A stretch of 26,677 nucleotides of DNA, taken from assembly GCA_002440625.1 (NCBI GenBank), contig DJUV01000074.1:1-26677 (forward strand), given 5' to 3'. This stretch comes from Rhodobacteraceae bacterium UBA6273. GTDB lineage: Bacteria > Pseudomonadota > Alphaproteobacteria > Rhodobacterales > Rhodobacteraceae. Positions 7,709 to 16,422 of this stretch are shown in pieces. How positions within the stretch are numbered: position 1 is the stretch's first letter; each line of letters starts with the position of its first letter. Below the pieces are notes generated by a model that was given only the letters and a program-made list of their open reading frames with translations, did not search any database and was not told the DNA's origin. Both the position numbers and the translations under genes were made by a program.

Positions 7709-10170
7709 GCCGCCGGTGCCGCAAAGCGCCGCAGCCTAAGCGCGTTGCCAAGGACGAAGACCGAGGACAGCGCCATTGCAGCAGCGGCGATGATCGGCGA
7801 CAGGAGAAGGCCGAAGGCGGGCCAGAGCACCCCGGCGGCGACCGGGATCAGAAGCGCATTGTAAATGAAGGCCCAGAACAGGTTCTGCCGGATGTTGCGC
7901 ATCGTCGCCTTGGACAGCGCGATGGCGTCGGACACGGCGGTCAGCCGCCCGGTCATCAGGACGACATCCGCCGCCTCGATGGCGATATCGGTGCCGGTAC
8001 CGACGGCGAGACCCACATCCGCCTCGGCCAGCGCCGGGGCGTCGTTGATGCCGTCGCCGACATAGGCTAGCTGGCCGATACCCTTCAGCCGCTTCACCGC
8101 ATCGACCTTGCCGTCGGGCAGCACTTCGGCCACCACTTCGTCGATGCCAAGCTGACGGGCGATTGCATTCGCGGTGCGGGCGTTGTCGCCGGTGATCATC
8201 GCGACTTTCAGGCCAAGCGCGTGCAGCGCGCGGATCGCCTGCGGCGTCGTTTCCTTGATCGGGTCGGCGACGGCGAGGATCGCCGCGAGCCTGCCGTCCA
8301 CGGCAGAATAGAGCGGCGACTTGCCCTCGTCGCCAAGGCGTGCGGCAGTGTCGGCGAACTCGGCCACGTCAAGGCCGAGCTTCGCCATGTAGCGGTCAGC
8401 GCCGACCTCGATCCTTTGCCCGCCCGCCTGCGCAGTCACTCCGAAGCCGGTGACCGAGTCGAAGGCCGCCACTTCGGGCAGGGCCAGCCCTTCTTCTGTC
8501 GCCGCCGCGACAATGGCGCGGGCGATCGGGTGTTCGGATTTCGCCTCGACCGCCGCGACGGCGGCCAGCACCGAAGCCCGGTCAAAGCCCTCAGCCAGCA
8601 CAAGATCGGTCAGCATCGGCTTGCCTTCGGTGAGCGTACCGGTCTTGTCCAGCGCCACCACCTTGACGCCTTGCAGCGACTGCAGCGCCTCGCCCTTGCG
8701 GAAAAGGACGCCCAGTTCCGCGCCGCGCCCGGTGCCGACCATGATCGAGGTCGGCGTGGCCAGACCCATGGCGCAGGGGCAGGCGATGATCAGGACGGCG
8801 ACGGCGTTGACAAGGCCGAAGGTCAGCGCCGGATCGGGACCGAAGACCAGCCAGACGGCGAAGGTCAGGGCGGCCAGCGCCATCACGACGGGGACGAACC
8901 ACATCGTCACCTTGTCGACCAGCGCCTGGATCGGCAGCTTGCCACCCTGCGCCGCCTCAACCATGCGGATGATCTGCGCCAGCATCGTCGCCTCGCCCAC
9001 CGCCGTCGCGCGGAAGGTGAAGGCGCCGGTCTGGTTGACCGTGCCGCCGGTGACATGGCTCCCTGCGGTCTTTTCGACCGGCAGGGGTTCTCCCGAGATC
9101 ATGCTCTCGTCGATCCAGCTCTTCCCGTCCGTCACTTCGCCATCGACCGGCACCCGTTCGCCCGGGCGGACCTCGACCACATCGCCGGGGCGGACCTCGG
9201 CGACGGGCACTTCCACAGCTACGCCGTCACGGACCACACGCGCCGTCTTGGCCTGCAACCCCACCAGTCGCTTGATCGCCTCCGACGTGCGGCCCTTGGC
9301 GCGGGCTTCAAGGTAGCGGCCTAAAAGGATCAGCGTCACGATCACCGCCGCGGCTTCGTAATAGACGTTGAGCGTGCCGGGCGGCAGCAGGCCCGGCGTG
9401 AAGGTCGCGACCAGCGAATAGCCATAGGCGGCGGAGGTGCCGACGGCGACAAGGCTGTTCATGTCGGGGGCTAGGCGCGCAAGCGCCGGAAAGCCTTTGC
9501 GGAAAAACCGCAGGCCGGGGCCGAAAAGCACCGCCGTGGCCAGCGCGAACTGGAGATACCAGCTTGCCTGGATGCCGATGGTGTTCACGATCGCCATATG
9601 GATCGGCATGAACAGGTGCCGGCCCATTTCCAGCACGAACACCGGCGCGGTCAGGGCGGCGGCAATCAGCACGTCGCGCTTCAGTTGCGCCTCTTCGGCG
9701 GCCTTCTTCGCCGCCGTCTCGTCCGCCGTCGCCATGGCGGGGGCCGCTGCCCGCGCCTCGTAGCCCGCATCGGCCACGGCGCGGCTCAGCGCGTCAAGGT
9801 CGGCACTGCCCGAGACGGTCGCCCGCTCGGTCGCGAGGTTCACCGCCGCCGAAGTCACCCCCGGCACCGCCTTCAGCGCCTTTTCCACCCGTGCCACGCA
9901 GGAGGCGCAGGTCATGCCTTCGATCTCCAGTTCAACAGGACGTGCCGGGACTTCATAGCCCGCGTCGGCCACCGCCCTGACCAGAGCCGCGCGGTCGAGC
10001 GCCGGGCCGGTGATCTCGGCCCGCTCGGTCGCAAGATTGACCGCGGCCCCGGTTACGCCCGGCACCGCTTTCAGCGCCCGCTCGACATGCGCGACGCAAG
10101 AGGCACAGGTCATGCCCTCGACCTCCAGCACCATGGTGGAGGGACCAGACGGCTGTGCCTGCATGTTCAT
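7705..10170 (-). CDS. copA: Cu(I)-exporting P1B-1-type ATPase CopA
   Basis: This inner-membrane pump moves cytoplasmic Cu(I) to the periplasm using ATP. Its 821 residues hold two N-terminal HMA domains, each with GMTCASC (C22/C25 and C88/C91), then eight membrane helices. The transport-site motif is CPC at 464-466 ([14 protein letters not shown]) and the phosphorylated Asp is D508 in DKTGT. The actuator carries SGEPLPV, the nucleotide domain SEHPIA, and the hinge TGDNARTAN and [10 protein letters not shown]. The late helices keep YN (helix 7) and MALSS (helix 8), the copper-type set. It is first in the minus-strand unit, followed by the overlapping nuclease-like gene and cueR. The start at 10170 has GGAG nine bases ahead. 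It is preceded by a near-ideal CueR promoter. Confidence 0.97.
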   Translation of the reverse strand: MNMQAQPSGPSTMVLEVEGMTCASCVAHVERALKAVPGVTGAAVNLATERAEITGPALDRAALVRAVADAGYEVPARPVELEIEGMTCASCVARVEKALKAVPGVTSAAVNLATERATVSGSADLDALSRAVADAGYEARAAAPAMATADETAAKKAAEEAQLKRDVLIAAALTAPVFVLEMGRHLFMPIHMAIVNTIGIQASWYLQFALATAVLFGPGLRFFRKGFPALARLAPDMNSLVAVGTSAAYGYSLVATFTPGLLPPGTLNVYYEAAAVIVTLILLGRYLEARAKGRTSEAIKRLVGLQAKTARVVRDGVAVEVPVAEVRPGDVVEVRPGERVPVDGEVTDGKSWIDESMISGEPLPVEKTAGSHVTGGTVNQTGAFTFRATAVGEATMLAQIIRMVEAAQGGKLPIQALVDKVTMWFVPVVMALAALTFAVWLVFGPDPALTFGLVNAVAVLIIACPCAMGLATPTSIMVGTGRGAELGVLFRKGEALQSLQGVKVVALDKTGTLTEGKPMLTDLVLAEGFDRASVLAAVAAVEAKSEHPIARAIVAAATEEGLALPEVAAFDSVTGFGVTAQAGGQRIEVGADRYMAKLGLDVAEFADTAARLGDEGKSPLYSAVDGRLAAILAVADPIKETTPQAIRALHALGLKVAMITGDNARTANAIARQLGIDEVVAEVLPDGKVDAVKRLKGIGQLAYVGDGINDAPALAEADVGLAVGTGTDIAIEAADVVLMTGRLTAVSDAIALSKATMRNIRQNLFWAFIYNALLIPVAAGVLWPAFGLLLSPIIAAAAMALSSVFVLGNALRLRRFAAPAA

Positions 10171-10204
10171 GGCGAAACTCCTTCGACGTTTGGGACGCCG
10201 ACAT

Positions 10205-10235
10205 CAGATAATGGTTCCCATGATGGGAAGGTCAA
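10205..10235 (-). promoter_or_regulatory. CueR-type promoter and operator for copA
   Basis: Read on the minus strand, TTGACC (-35, 10235-10230) and TATCTG (-10, 10210-10205) are separated by exactly 19 bp, the overlong spacer typical of MerR-family-activated promoters. The spacer holds the perfect dyad TTCCCATCATGGGAA (TTCCCAT-C-ATGGGAA), and ACC-TTCCC / GGGAA-CC matches known CueR operators. The copA start codon is 35 bases beyond the -10. Confidence 0.88.
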
Positions 10236-10272
10236 GAGCCGATCTTGTCAGTCGCATCACGGCCTTGTGATC

Positions 10273-10303
10273 TTGACCTTCCAATCGCGGGAGCCACTAC
10301 ATA
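10273..10303 (+). promoter_or_regulatory. CueR-type promoter for the copZ-like/DUF305 unit
   Basis: TTGACC (10273-10278) and TACATA (10298-10303) are again separated by exactly 19 bp. The spacer begins ACC-TTCCAAT and ends GGGAGCC, an imperfect version of the operator dyad in the facing copA promoter. The copZ-like ATG lies 33 bases beyond the -10. Two CueR promoters therefore face away from each other with about 37 bp between their -35 elements. Confidence 0.82.
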
Positions 10304-10335
10304 TGCGAAGATGAGATGGAACCAAGGAGGCAATT

Positions 10336-10524
10336 ATGCAGTTTCACATCGAGAACATGACCTGCGGCGGCTGCGTGCGCAGCGTGACAAAGGCAATCCA
10401 GTCGGTCGATCCGGCCGCGGTGGTCAGCGCAGATACCGGTACGCACAAGGTTGAAGTGACGACATCCGCGCCGCGCGAGCGGCTGGCCGCAGCACTTTCC
10501 GAAGTCGGATACGCCCCGGCCTGA
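10336..10524 (+). CDS. copZ: CopZ-like copper chaperone (single HMA domain)
   Basis: The 62-residue soluble protein consists of one heavy-metal-associated domain of ferredoxin-like fold. The metal site is MTCGGC (C10, C13), close to the start as usual, and the sequence ends with the family's typical LSEVGYAPA. It is predicted to bind Cu(I) in the cytoplasm and hand it to the HMA domains of CopA, which is encoded divergently. Ribosome site AAGGAGG lies seven bases before the ATG. It is controlled by the CueR-type promoter directly upstream and followed 25 bases later by a DUF305 gene. A mercuric-type chaperone is the alternative reading, but the CueR context favours copper. Confidence 0.9.
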   Translation: MQFHIENMTCGGCVRSVTKAIQSVDPAAVVSADTGTHKVEVTTSAPRERLAAALSEVGYAPA

Positions 10525-10549
10525 ATGAAACGAAGGAAAGGAAAGACCG

Positions 10550-10939
10550 ATGACGAGAACGGGATGGCTGGTAACTGCCGCGACGGCGCTGGCCGTTGTG
10601 GGCGCGGTGACTTTCGGCTTCGCGCAGACCGACGGGTCGATGAGCGGAATGGATATGGGCGGCATGCAGATGGGCGATGCCAACAGCCCGTCGTCGAAGG
10701 CTTTCGGTGAAGTCATGAACACGATGATGGCCAAAATGATGGTGCCCTACACCGGCGATGCCGATGTCGACTTCGCCAGGGGCATGATCCCGCACCACCA
10801 GGCGGCCATCGACATGGCGAAGGTCCAGCTTGAATTCGGCAAGGACCCCGAACTGCGCAAACTGGCCGAAGAAGTGATCGCGGCGCAGGAGGCCGAGATC
10901 GCCACGCTGAACGCCTGGCTCGCGGCGAAGGGCATGTAA
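10550..10939 (+). CDS. DUF305 protein, exported, probable periplasmic copper-binding protein
   Basis: The 129-residue protein has a signal peptide (about 1-25, [24 protein letters not shown]) and then a Met-rich linker ([12 protein letters not shown]). The DUF305 helical domain carries the hallmark [16 protein letters not shown] (HHQ at about 80-82) and the second-helix [15 protein letters not shown]305 proteins are ferritin-like helical proteins found with copper efflux genes, and some (CopM) bind copper in the periplasm. The Met and His residues are the likely ligands. It lies in the CueR-driven unit behind copZ. AAGGAAAG precedes the ATG. Confidence 0.88.
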   Translation: MTRTGWLVTAATALAVVGAVTFGFAQTDGSMSGMDMGGMQMGDANSPSSKAFGEVMNTMMAKMMVPYTGDADVDFARGMIPHHQAAIDMAKVQLEFGKDPELRKLAEEVIAAQEAEIATLNAWLAAKGM

Positions 10940-11038
10940 GATCTTGCGGTGCGCGGGTCGGGGAACGTCCGGCCCGCGCACTGCCTCTGGCAGCATTTGC
11001 AACCCTTGGTGCCGGCTTACCCGGAGAGGACCGACACG

Positions 11039-11560
11039 ATGACAGATCACAAGTTTTCGGACGATGGCGCGCACAAGGGGATGGGCGGCATGAACGGCAT
11101 GTCGCACGGCAGCATGGGGACCATGCGGCCCTATTTGGCGCTTTGGCTGTGGTTTCCAGTTCACGTCGCGCTGATGTATGTGCTGATGTTCGCGATGATC
11201 AATTCGGTCGGGAACTTCTGGAACAATTCCAACATGTTCTACATGGCCGTCCTGATGGCCGCGCCGATGACGCTGCTCATGGTCCTGACCATGCCGGACA
11301 TGTATCCCGACCGGACCAAGACCTGGGCATCGGTAGGTTTCGTGGTGCTGGCGGGGGTCCTCGCGTTTGCGGCGATCCGCGGCCAGTGGGGCGTCGGCGA
11401 CCGGCAGTTCCTGCGCGCGATGATCCCGCACCACGCCGGCGCGATCCTGATGTGCAGCGAGGCAAAGCTGACCGATCCGCGCATTCTGGAGCTTTGCCGG
11501 GGCATTGAGGCCGGGCAGCAGACCGAGATTGACCTGATGACCGCGATCCTGAACGAATGA
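11039..11560 (+). CDS. DUF305 protein with N-terminal membrane region
   Basis: The protein has 173 residues. A Met/His-rich N-terminus (KGMGGMNGMSHGSMGTM) is followed by three hydrophobic helices (about 34-55, 64-83 and 96-114). A C-terminal DUF305 domain then carries FLRAMIPHHAGAILMC and ends in GQQTEIDLMTAILNE. Compared with the preceding gene it lacks the usual Gln after HH (HHA) and adds a Cys. The start at 11039 is chosen because GGAGAGG lies 9-14 bases ahead and the upstream extension is not protein-like. It is third in the CueR-controlled plus-strand unit, 99 bases after the first DUF305 gene. It may be a membrane-tethered copper-binding protein. Function is inferred from family and context. 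Confidence 0.85.
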   Translation: MTDHKFSDDGAHKGMGGMNGMSHGSMGTMRPYLALWLWFPVHVALMYVLMFAMINSVGNFWNNSNMFYMAVLMAAPMTLLMVLTMPDMYPDRTKTWASVGFVVLAGVLAFAAIRGQWGVGDRQFLRAMIPHHAGAILMCSEAKLTDPRILELCRGIEAGQQTEIDLMTAILNE

Positions 11561-11641
11561 CCGCGCGCTGGTGCAAAGGCCGGCCTTCAACCGCGATCCG
11601 GGCTTCGTTCGTCAGATCGACTGAATTGCCGAGCCATGGCC

Positions 11642-11661
11642 GCAGGCACATCCGTGCCTGC
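11642..11661. terminator. Hairpin between convergent units
   Basis: GCAGGCAC at 11642-11649 and GTGCCTGC at 11654-11661 form a perfect 8-bp GC-rich stem with a four-base loop. It sits between a plus-strand gene ending at 11560 and a minus-strand gene ending at 11836, where a terminator usable in both directions is expected. No T-run follows on either side. The rest of the 275-base gap holds no recognisable gene. Confidence 0.45.
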
Positions 11662-11835
11662 CATCCCTATCCGAGCCCACCGGGCGGAGGACAGGGACGC
11701 GAACTGCCCGGCTACTAGCGTCATCTCACATGTGCCGCAACGATCCGCGCCACGACCGATGCGGTAACGCCCGAGGGCGATCTACCGCATCGGGTCCAGG
11801 ACGCGTCCCGCCGCCTTCGACCGGCAGGTTCCCGC

Positions 11836-12879
11836 TCAGCTCCGACCGATCGCGCCGATCCCCAGCGCAGAGTCGGTCAGTGCCATCGACGCCGGCGCTT
11901 CGGCCGCGAGGCCCGTTAGCGCCCGGATGGCGTCGATCGTCTCGGGGATAACAATGGCCTGGTTGTCCACCATGTAGGCGTAGAAGAGTTCGTCGCCCTG
12001 CACCGTGAGCATGTCCTGCCACAGCGCGACCTCGTAGAGATTGTCGTGCGGGCGGCCCATGTCCGCCATCATCTCCTTCACCGCGTTGAGCGCGTCCAGC
12101 CCGTCGCCCATGCGGATCAGCGCGATCCGCGACGAGGCGCGGAAGGCCTCCAGAACCTCGTCCTTGCTTGCGGCGCGGGTCATCTGCACCGACCAGTAAT
12201 GCAGATGCGCCAGCGTTTCCGGCACCTTCACCGCCATCGTCACCACATCGAGGCCGGGATCGACGCTTTGAGCGTCGGGACCCTGGTGGCTCGGAATTTC
12301 GGCCTCGGGGACAAGGGTGTTCATGATGCCGCCCATGTGGCTTTCCCAAGGATCCGTCGCGCGCCGAAGCAGCGTCCCGCGTGCCCGCGCGAGAAGGCCG
12401 GCCCGCTTCAGCGCGGTCAGCGTGCGGACGATGGAGGTGGTGTTGCAGGACACCACCCGCGTGCTGTCGCGCCCGATGGCGCCGGCAAAGCTCGACTCGG
12501 CGACGAAGGAATGGCCGGTGACGCCGTGCTTCTCGCCGCCCTGGACGATGAACCTGATACCGCGTTTCCGGTAGGCTTCGACGTTCGCCGCGGCGACACG
12601 CTTTGGAGTGCAGTCCACCACGATGTCGGCGCGGGAAAGAAGCTCCCCGAGCGTGCCGGCCACCTCGAGTCCCGCCTCACGCATCGCCGCCGCATGCTCC
12701 GCCATCGCTCCGAACAGCGCATAGCCCTTCGCCAGCGCCATTCGCGGACGCCAGTCGGCCGCGACGTCGCAGACCCCGGCGAGCGTCATGTCGGGCTGAA
12801 GCGTCACCGCATCGGCGACCCGCTTGCCGATGACGCCGTAGCCGTTCACCGCGACGCGGATCTTTTCTCTGAAGTCCAT
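11836..12879 (-). CDS. Type II (archaeal-type) glyceraldehyde-3-phosphate dehydrogenase
   Basis: The enzyme oxidises and phosphorylates glyceraldehyde 3-phosphate to 1,3-bisphosphoglycerate in the cytoplasm with NAD(P). Its 347 residues are the usual length of the archaeal class. The N-terminal Rossmann fold is VNGYGVIGKRVADAV (11-25) and the catalytic Cys is C145 in VSCNTTSIVRT. The class-typical GGEKHGVTGHSF and RRATDPWESHMGG follow. It differs from the ordinary bacterial Gap (type I, SCTTN). The start at 12879 is set by GGTGGAG six bases ahead; an upstream ATG at 12909 is less likely. It is the last gene of the minus-strand series after the CPD-type ATPase, 99 bases downstream of it. Why a glycolytic enzyme sits with metal genes is unclear. 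A backup with different cofactor use or better resistance to metal or oxidative damage is possible. Confidence 0.9.
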   Translation of the reverse strand: MDFREKIRVAVNGYGVIGKRVADAVTLQPDMTLAGVCDVAADWRPRMALAKGYALFGAMAEHAAAMREAGLEVAGTLGELLSRADIVVDCTPKRVAAANVEAYRKRGIRFIVQGGEKHGVTGHSFVAESSFAGAIGRDSTRVVSCNTTSIVRTLTALKRAGLLARARGTLLRRATDPWESHMGGIMNTLVPEAEIPSHQGPDAQSVDPGLDVVTMAVKVPETLAHLHYWSVQMTRAASKDEVLEAFRASSRIALIRMGDGLDALNAVKEMMADMGRPHDNLYEVALWQDMLTVQGDELFYAYMVDNQAIVIPETIDAIRALTGLAAEAPASMALTDSALGIGAIGRS

Positions 12880-12977
12880 GTTTTTCTCCACCTCGGTATC
12901 AGTGTGCAATCCGGAGCCGCTCCTGCGGGATCACGTGCAGGGTCTCATCCGCGCGTCGCGATCCGGCAGCACCCGTT

Positions 12978-15377
12978 TCATGCCTTCATTTCCGTCATCG
13001 GCGGCACCGATGGTTCGACCGGCGCGCGGCGCGCCACGCCTTCGAGCCGCGTCCGCTTCAGGAGCAGCGCATTGACCGCCACCAGCGCCGAGCTGCCCGA
13101 CATCGCGATCGCGGCGGCCTCGGGGCTGATGGTGAAGGGATAGAACACGCCTGCTGCCAGCGGAAAGGCCACCACATTGTAGGCCACCGCCCAGAACAGA
13201 TTCTGGTGCATCTTGCGCAGGGTTGCGCGCGACAGCACGATCGCGCCCAGCACGTCATGGGGATCGCTCTTCATCAGCACCACGTCGGCGCTTTCCATCG
13301 CAACATCGGTGCCCGCGCCGATGGCGAAGCCGACATCGGCCTGAGTCAGCGCCGGGGCGTCGTTGACTCCGTCGCCCACCATGCCGACCTTCTTGCCCTG
13401 CGCCTGCAATTCCTTGACCTTGTCGGCCTTCTGCCCCGGCAGCACATCCGCCAGCACGATGTCGATGCCCAGTTCGCCCGCGATCCGCGCCGCCGTCCCG
13501 GCATTGTCGCCGGTCAGCATGGCGACCTGAACCCCGCGCTCGCGCAGCTTGGCCACTGTTTCCCTGGCACTTGGGCGCAGCGCGTCGGCAATCGCGATCA
13601 GGCCAAGGATGCGGCCACCCTCGGCGACATGCACCACCGTCCGGCCCGCGCCCTTCAGCGCATCGGCGCGGTCGGTCAAGGCGCCGAGCGACACCTTCTC
13701 CTCGTCCATCAGCCGCCGGTTGCCGACCAGCACCGCCTTGCCGGCTACCTCGGCCCTGGCACCACGGCCGTCCAGCGTCTCGAACCCCGACATCGCGCCC
13801 AGGGTCAGGCTCGCGGCGCGTTCGACGATGGCGACGGCAAGCGGGTGGTCAGAGCCCTTGTCCACCGCCGCCGCGGCCGCCAGAACCTCGTCCTCGGTTC
13901 GGCCTTCGGCGGCCACCACTTCGACGACCTTGGGCTGACCCATGGTCAGGGTGCCGGTCTTGTCGAAGATCACCACGTCGAGCTTGGTGGCATCCTCCAG
14001 CGCGCTGGCATTCTTGAACAGGATGCCGTTCATCGCGCCAAGGCCGGTGCCGACCATCACCGCCATCGGCGTGGCGAGGCCAAGCGCATCGGGGCAGGCG
14101 ATGACGAAGACGGTGATCGTCAGCGTCAGCGCGAAGAGAAGCTCGGCCCCGATCCAGCCATACCAGACGGCAAAGGTGCCGACGCCGATGACGATGGCGA
14201 CCAGCACCAGCCACTGTGACGCCCGGTCCGCCAGAAGCTGCGCCGGGGCCTTGGAGTTCTGCGCCTCCTGCACCAGCTTGACGATCTGCGCCAGCGCGGT
14301 GTCGGCCCCGACCTTGGTGGCGGTATAGCGGAAGGTGCCCGACTTGTTGATCGTGGCCCCGATCACCATGCTGCCGACGCCCTTCTGCACCGGCATGGAT
14401 TCGCCGGTCAGCATCGATTCATCGACCAGCGAGGCGCCTTCGGTGACCTCGCCGTCGACGGGAATCTTGTTGCCGGGACGGATCACGACGGTTTCGCCTT
14501 TGAGCACCTCGGCGGTCGGCACCTCGACCTCGCGGCCGTCGCGGATCACCGTCGCCATCGGCGGTGCCAGATCGAGAAGCGCGCGGATCGCTTCGGACGC
14601 GCCGGCACGGGCGCGCATTTCCAGCCAGTGACCGAGCAGGATGAAGACCAGAAGGACGGCAACCGCCTCGTAGAACTGCACGCCGGGGAAGAAGAAGGTC
14701 GAGCCGACGCTGAACACATAGCCGGTGCCGACCGACAGGACGACCAGCACCGCCATGTTCAGGATGCCGTTCCGTAGCGCCCGCCAGGCGGCGACGACAA
14801 AGGGCCAGACCGGCCAGATCACAGCAATGGTCGCCAGGATGAAAAGCCAGAGGTCAAGCCGCAGGCCGAAGGGCGGGGCGGGGGGTGTGAACATGCCTCC
14901 CATCGGCGACCAGATGAAGATCGGGACGGTGAAGGCCAGCGCCACCCAGAAGCGGTTGCGCATGTCGCGCACCATCGACTGCATGTCGCCCGCCCCGTGG
15001 CCCATCTCATGCGCCATCGCATCGTGGCCGGATGGCTTGGCGGTTGCACCGGCGACCGCTCTGGCGCCGGCCAACCGGTCATGCCCGGCATGTCGCACCG
15101 GCGCGGTCGCTGCCGGCATCGCCATCTGGCCGCCGTGGTCCGCGCAGACGTGCCTGGGAAGAACCTCGCCCGCGCAGTGGTAGCCGCAGTCCTCGACCGC
15201 CTTGCGCAGCGCCTCGATGCTCGTCCGACTTTCGTCGAATGTCACGGTCACCGACAGGCCCGCCGGATTGGCCGTGGCCGAGTCGACGCCGGGCTGCGCG
15301 GCGAGATGTTTCTCGATCCCGAGATGGCCGAGCCGGTCGGCCGAAGCGCTGAAATCGAGTGTTGCGGTCGTGGTCAT
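12978..15377 (-). CDS. P1B-type metal-transporting ATPase with CPD transport-site motif
   Basis: This 799-residue inner-membrane heavy-metal pump has a degenerate N-terminal HMA-like domain (1-75) with no CxxC; Cys occur instead in DCGYHCAGE and HVCADHGG. A Met/His-rich linker (about 85-135, [15 protein letters not shown]) follows, then eight helices. Helix 6 has [11 protein letters not shown] with CPD at 428-430 in place of CPC. The phosphorylated Asp is D472 in [20 protein letters not shown] and [10 protein letters not shown] are present, and helix 8 reads MSGSSAL. The loss of one site Cys to Asp means metal preference cannot be assumed; a CopB-like Cu/Ag role suggested by the Met/His linker is inference. 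AAGGAAGG precedes the ATG. A Cys/His-rich small protein lies 72 bases upstream and type II GAPDH is downstream. Confidence 0.93.
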   Translation of the reverse strand: MTTTATLDFSASADRLGHLGIEKHLAAQPGVDSATANPAGLSVTVTFDESRTSIEALRKAVEDCGYHCAGEVLPRHVCADHGGQMAMPAATAPVRHAGHDRLAGARAVAGATAKPSGHDAMAHEMGHGAGDMQSMVRDMRNRFWVALAFTVPIFIWSPMGGMFTPPAPPFGLRLDLWLFILATIAVIWPVWPFVVAAWRALRNGILNMAVLVVLSVGTGYVFSVGSTFFFPGVQFYEAVAVLLVFILLGHWLEMRARAGASEAIRALLDLAPPMATVIRDGREVEVPTAEVLKGETVVIRPGNKIPVDGEVTEGASLVDESMLTGESMPVQKGVGSMVIGATINKSGTFRYTATKVGADTALAQIVKLVQEAQNSKAPAQLLADRASQWLVLVAIVIGVGTFAVWYGWIGAELLFALTLTITVFVIACPDALGLATPMAVMVGTGLGAMNGILFKNASALEDATKLDVVIFDKTGTLTMGQPKVVEVVAAEGRTEDEVLAAAAAVDKGSDHPLAVAIVERAASLTLGAMSGFETLDGRGARAEVAGKAVLVGNRRLMDEEKVSLGALTDRADALKGAGRTVVHVAEGGRILGLIAIADALRPSARETVAKLRERGVQVAMLTGDNAGTAARIAGELGIDIVLADVLPGQKADKVKELQAQGKKVGMVGDGVNDAPALTQADVGFAIGAGTDVAMESADVVLMKSDPHDVLGAIVLSRATLRKMHQNLFWAVAYNVVAFPLAAGVFYPFTISPEAAAIAMSGSSALVAVNALLLKRTRLEGVARRAPVEPSVPPMTEMKA

Positions 15378-15449
15378 GTTCTGCCTTCCTTCGGTCGATC
15401 ATGGGGCCGCGGCGCCTACGGACGGTCCGGCGCGCCGCGACGTCGCTTG

Positions 15450-15662
15450 TCAGGAACAGCAGCAGCCCGATCCGTGTCCCGATTTCTTTTTGTCAGCCGG
15501 AGGCCGGGCTTCCGACGTCTTCGAGGTGTGGCAGTCCTCGTGGCCATGGCTCGCCGGCTTGCCATGCGACGCTTGCTTGTGGTCTTGGTGGTTGCCCGAG
15601 CCGCAGCAGCCGTCGGCGGTGGCCTCCGGCGACGTCTTGGGCTGAATTTTAGGTGCGTTCAT
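15450..15662 (-). CDS. Cys/His-rich small protein, probable metal-binding (70 aa)
   Basis: The 70-residue, very hydrophilic protein has Cys pairs near both ends (DGCCGSGNHQDH and the C-terminal GHGSGCCCS) with many His and Lys between (KQASHGKPASHGHEDCH). It has no signal peptide or membrane helix, so it is probably cytoplasmic and disordered until metal is bound. The ATG at 15662 is set by GGAG seven bases ahead; an ATG at 15689 is possible but poorly preceded. It lies between the two sigma factor genes and the CPD-type ATPase on the same strand. No family was recognised. A metallothionein-like buffer or a chaperone feeding the pump is a reasonable inference. Confidence 0.72.
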   Translation of the reverse strand: MNAPKIQPKTSPEATADGCCGSGNHQDHKQASHGKPASHGHEDCHTSKTSEARPPADKKKSGHGSGCCCS

Positions 15663-15753
15663 ACTCGATCTCCAGTTCTTTCGGTTCATCTGATGGCAAA
15701 GCCCGTGTTTGAGCGGCCCTTGCGGTGAAATGGACGCGCCTCTCGCGCGCCGA

Positions 15754-16422
15754 TTACAGCAGATCCGGGCCCGCCTGGCCCGCAGTCTTGTGGAGCCGGG
15801 TCCGCGCGCGGTCGCAGCCGCAGTCGAGAAAGCCGTGCTCCGGGCAGGTCAGGCACTGCGCGACCAGCAGGCCGCGCAGCGCCTTGCGGGCCCGGTGCAG
15901 GCGCACGGCGAGCGTACCCTCGCTGATCCCCAGATCGCGGGCGACGACAGGGCGCGGAACCTCGCCAAGGTCGACCCGACGGATCAGATCCGCCTGGCGC
16001 GGTGGCAGCGCGCGCAGCAAGATGTGCATGCAGGCGCAAAGAACCGCGTCAGTCTCGGCGTCCGCGGCCGGCGCGGCGACGGCGTCCTGCACGGTCGGAT
16101 CGGCAGGCGTCTCGCGGCGAAGCCTGCGGGACGAACGCCGGTGGTGATCGGCGATGGATGTCGCGAGAATGCGGCTGAGCCAGCCCCTGACGCTGGCATC
16201 GTCGCGCAGATCGTCCGACCGCGCCAGGGCGCGCATGGCGAAGTCCTGCATCACGTCCCTGGCCTCCTCGGCATTGCCGATGCGGGTGGTCAGGAAACCG
16301 AGGAACCGGCGCTGCCCCTCGACGAGAGCGGCCTCGACGGCGGCGCGGCGGGCGCCGGATCGTTGTGCCAGTTCAATAACAGGTTCGGCCCCGCGTTCGG
16401 TCGGGTGTTCATGTCTGGTCAT
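15754..16422 (-). CDS. ECF sigma factor with C-terminal Cys cluster
   Basis: This 222-residue RNA polymerase sigma factor of the extracytoplasmic-function type would direct transcription from specific promoters. Region 2 lies at about 35-95 (NAEEARDVMQDFAMRAL, then VRGWLSRILATSIADHHRR). Region 4 lies at about 130-185 (LLRALPPRQADLIRRVDLGE, RDLGISEGTLAVRLHRARKALR). The C-terminal extension has CLTCPEHGFLDCGC: C190, C193, H196, C201, C203. Metal-binding Cys tails on ECF sigma factors are known for CorE-type regulators of copper/cadmium responses, so direct metal sensing without an anti-sigma partner is plausible. No anti-sigma gene is seen nearby. Its ATG overlaps the stop of the preceding sigma gene by 4 nt. 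Confidence 0.88.
   Translation of the reverse strand: MTRHEHPTERGAEPVIELAQRSGARRAAVEAALVEGQRRFLGFLTTRIGNAEEARDVMQDFAMRALARSDDLRDDASVRGWLSRILATSIADHHRRSSRRLRRETPADPTVQDAVAAPAADAETDAVLCACMHILLRALPPRQADLIRRVDLGEVPRPVVARDLGISEGTLAVRLHRARKALRGLLVAQCLTCPEHGFLDCGCDRARTRLHKTAGQAGPDLL

Noticed and set aside
5579..7864. Plus-strand open frame of 761 codons
   Set aside because: It lies antisense to cueR and the copA-linked gene, whose protein families and ribosome sites are clear. Long antisense frames are expected in GC-rich codon usage, and the translation has no domain character.
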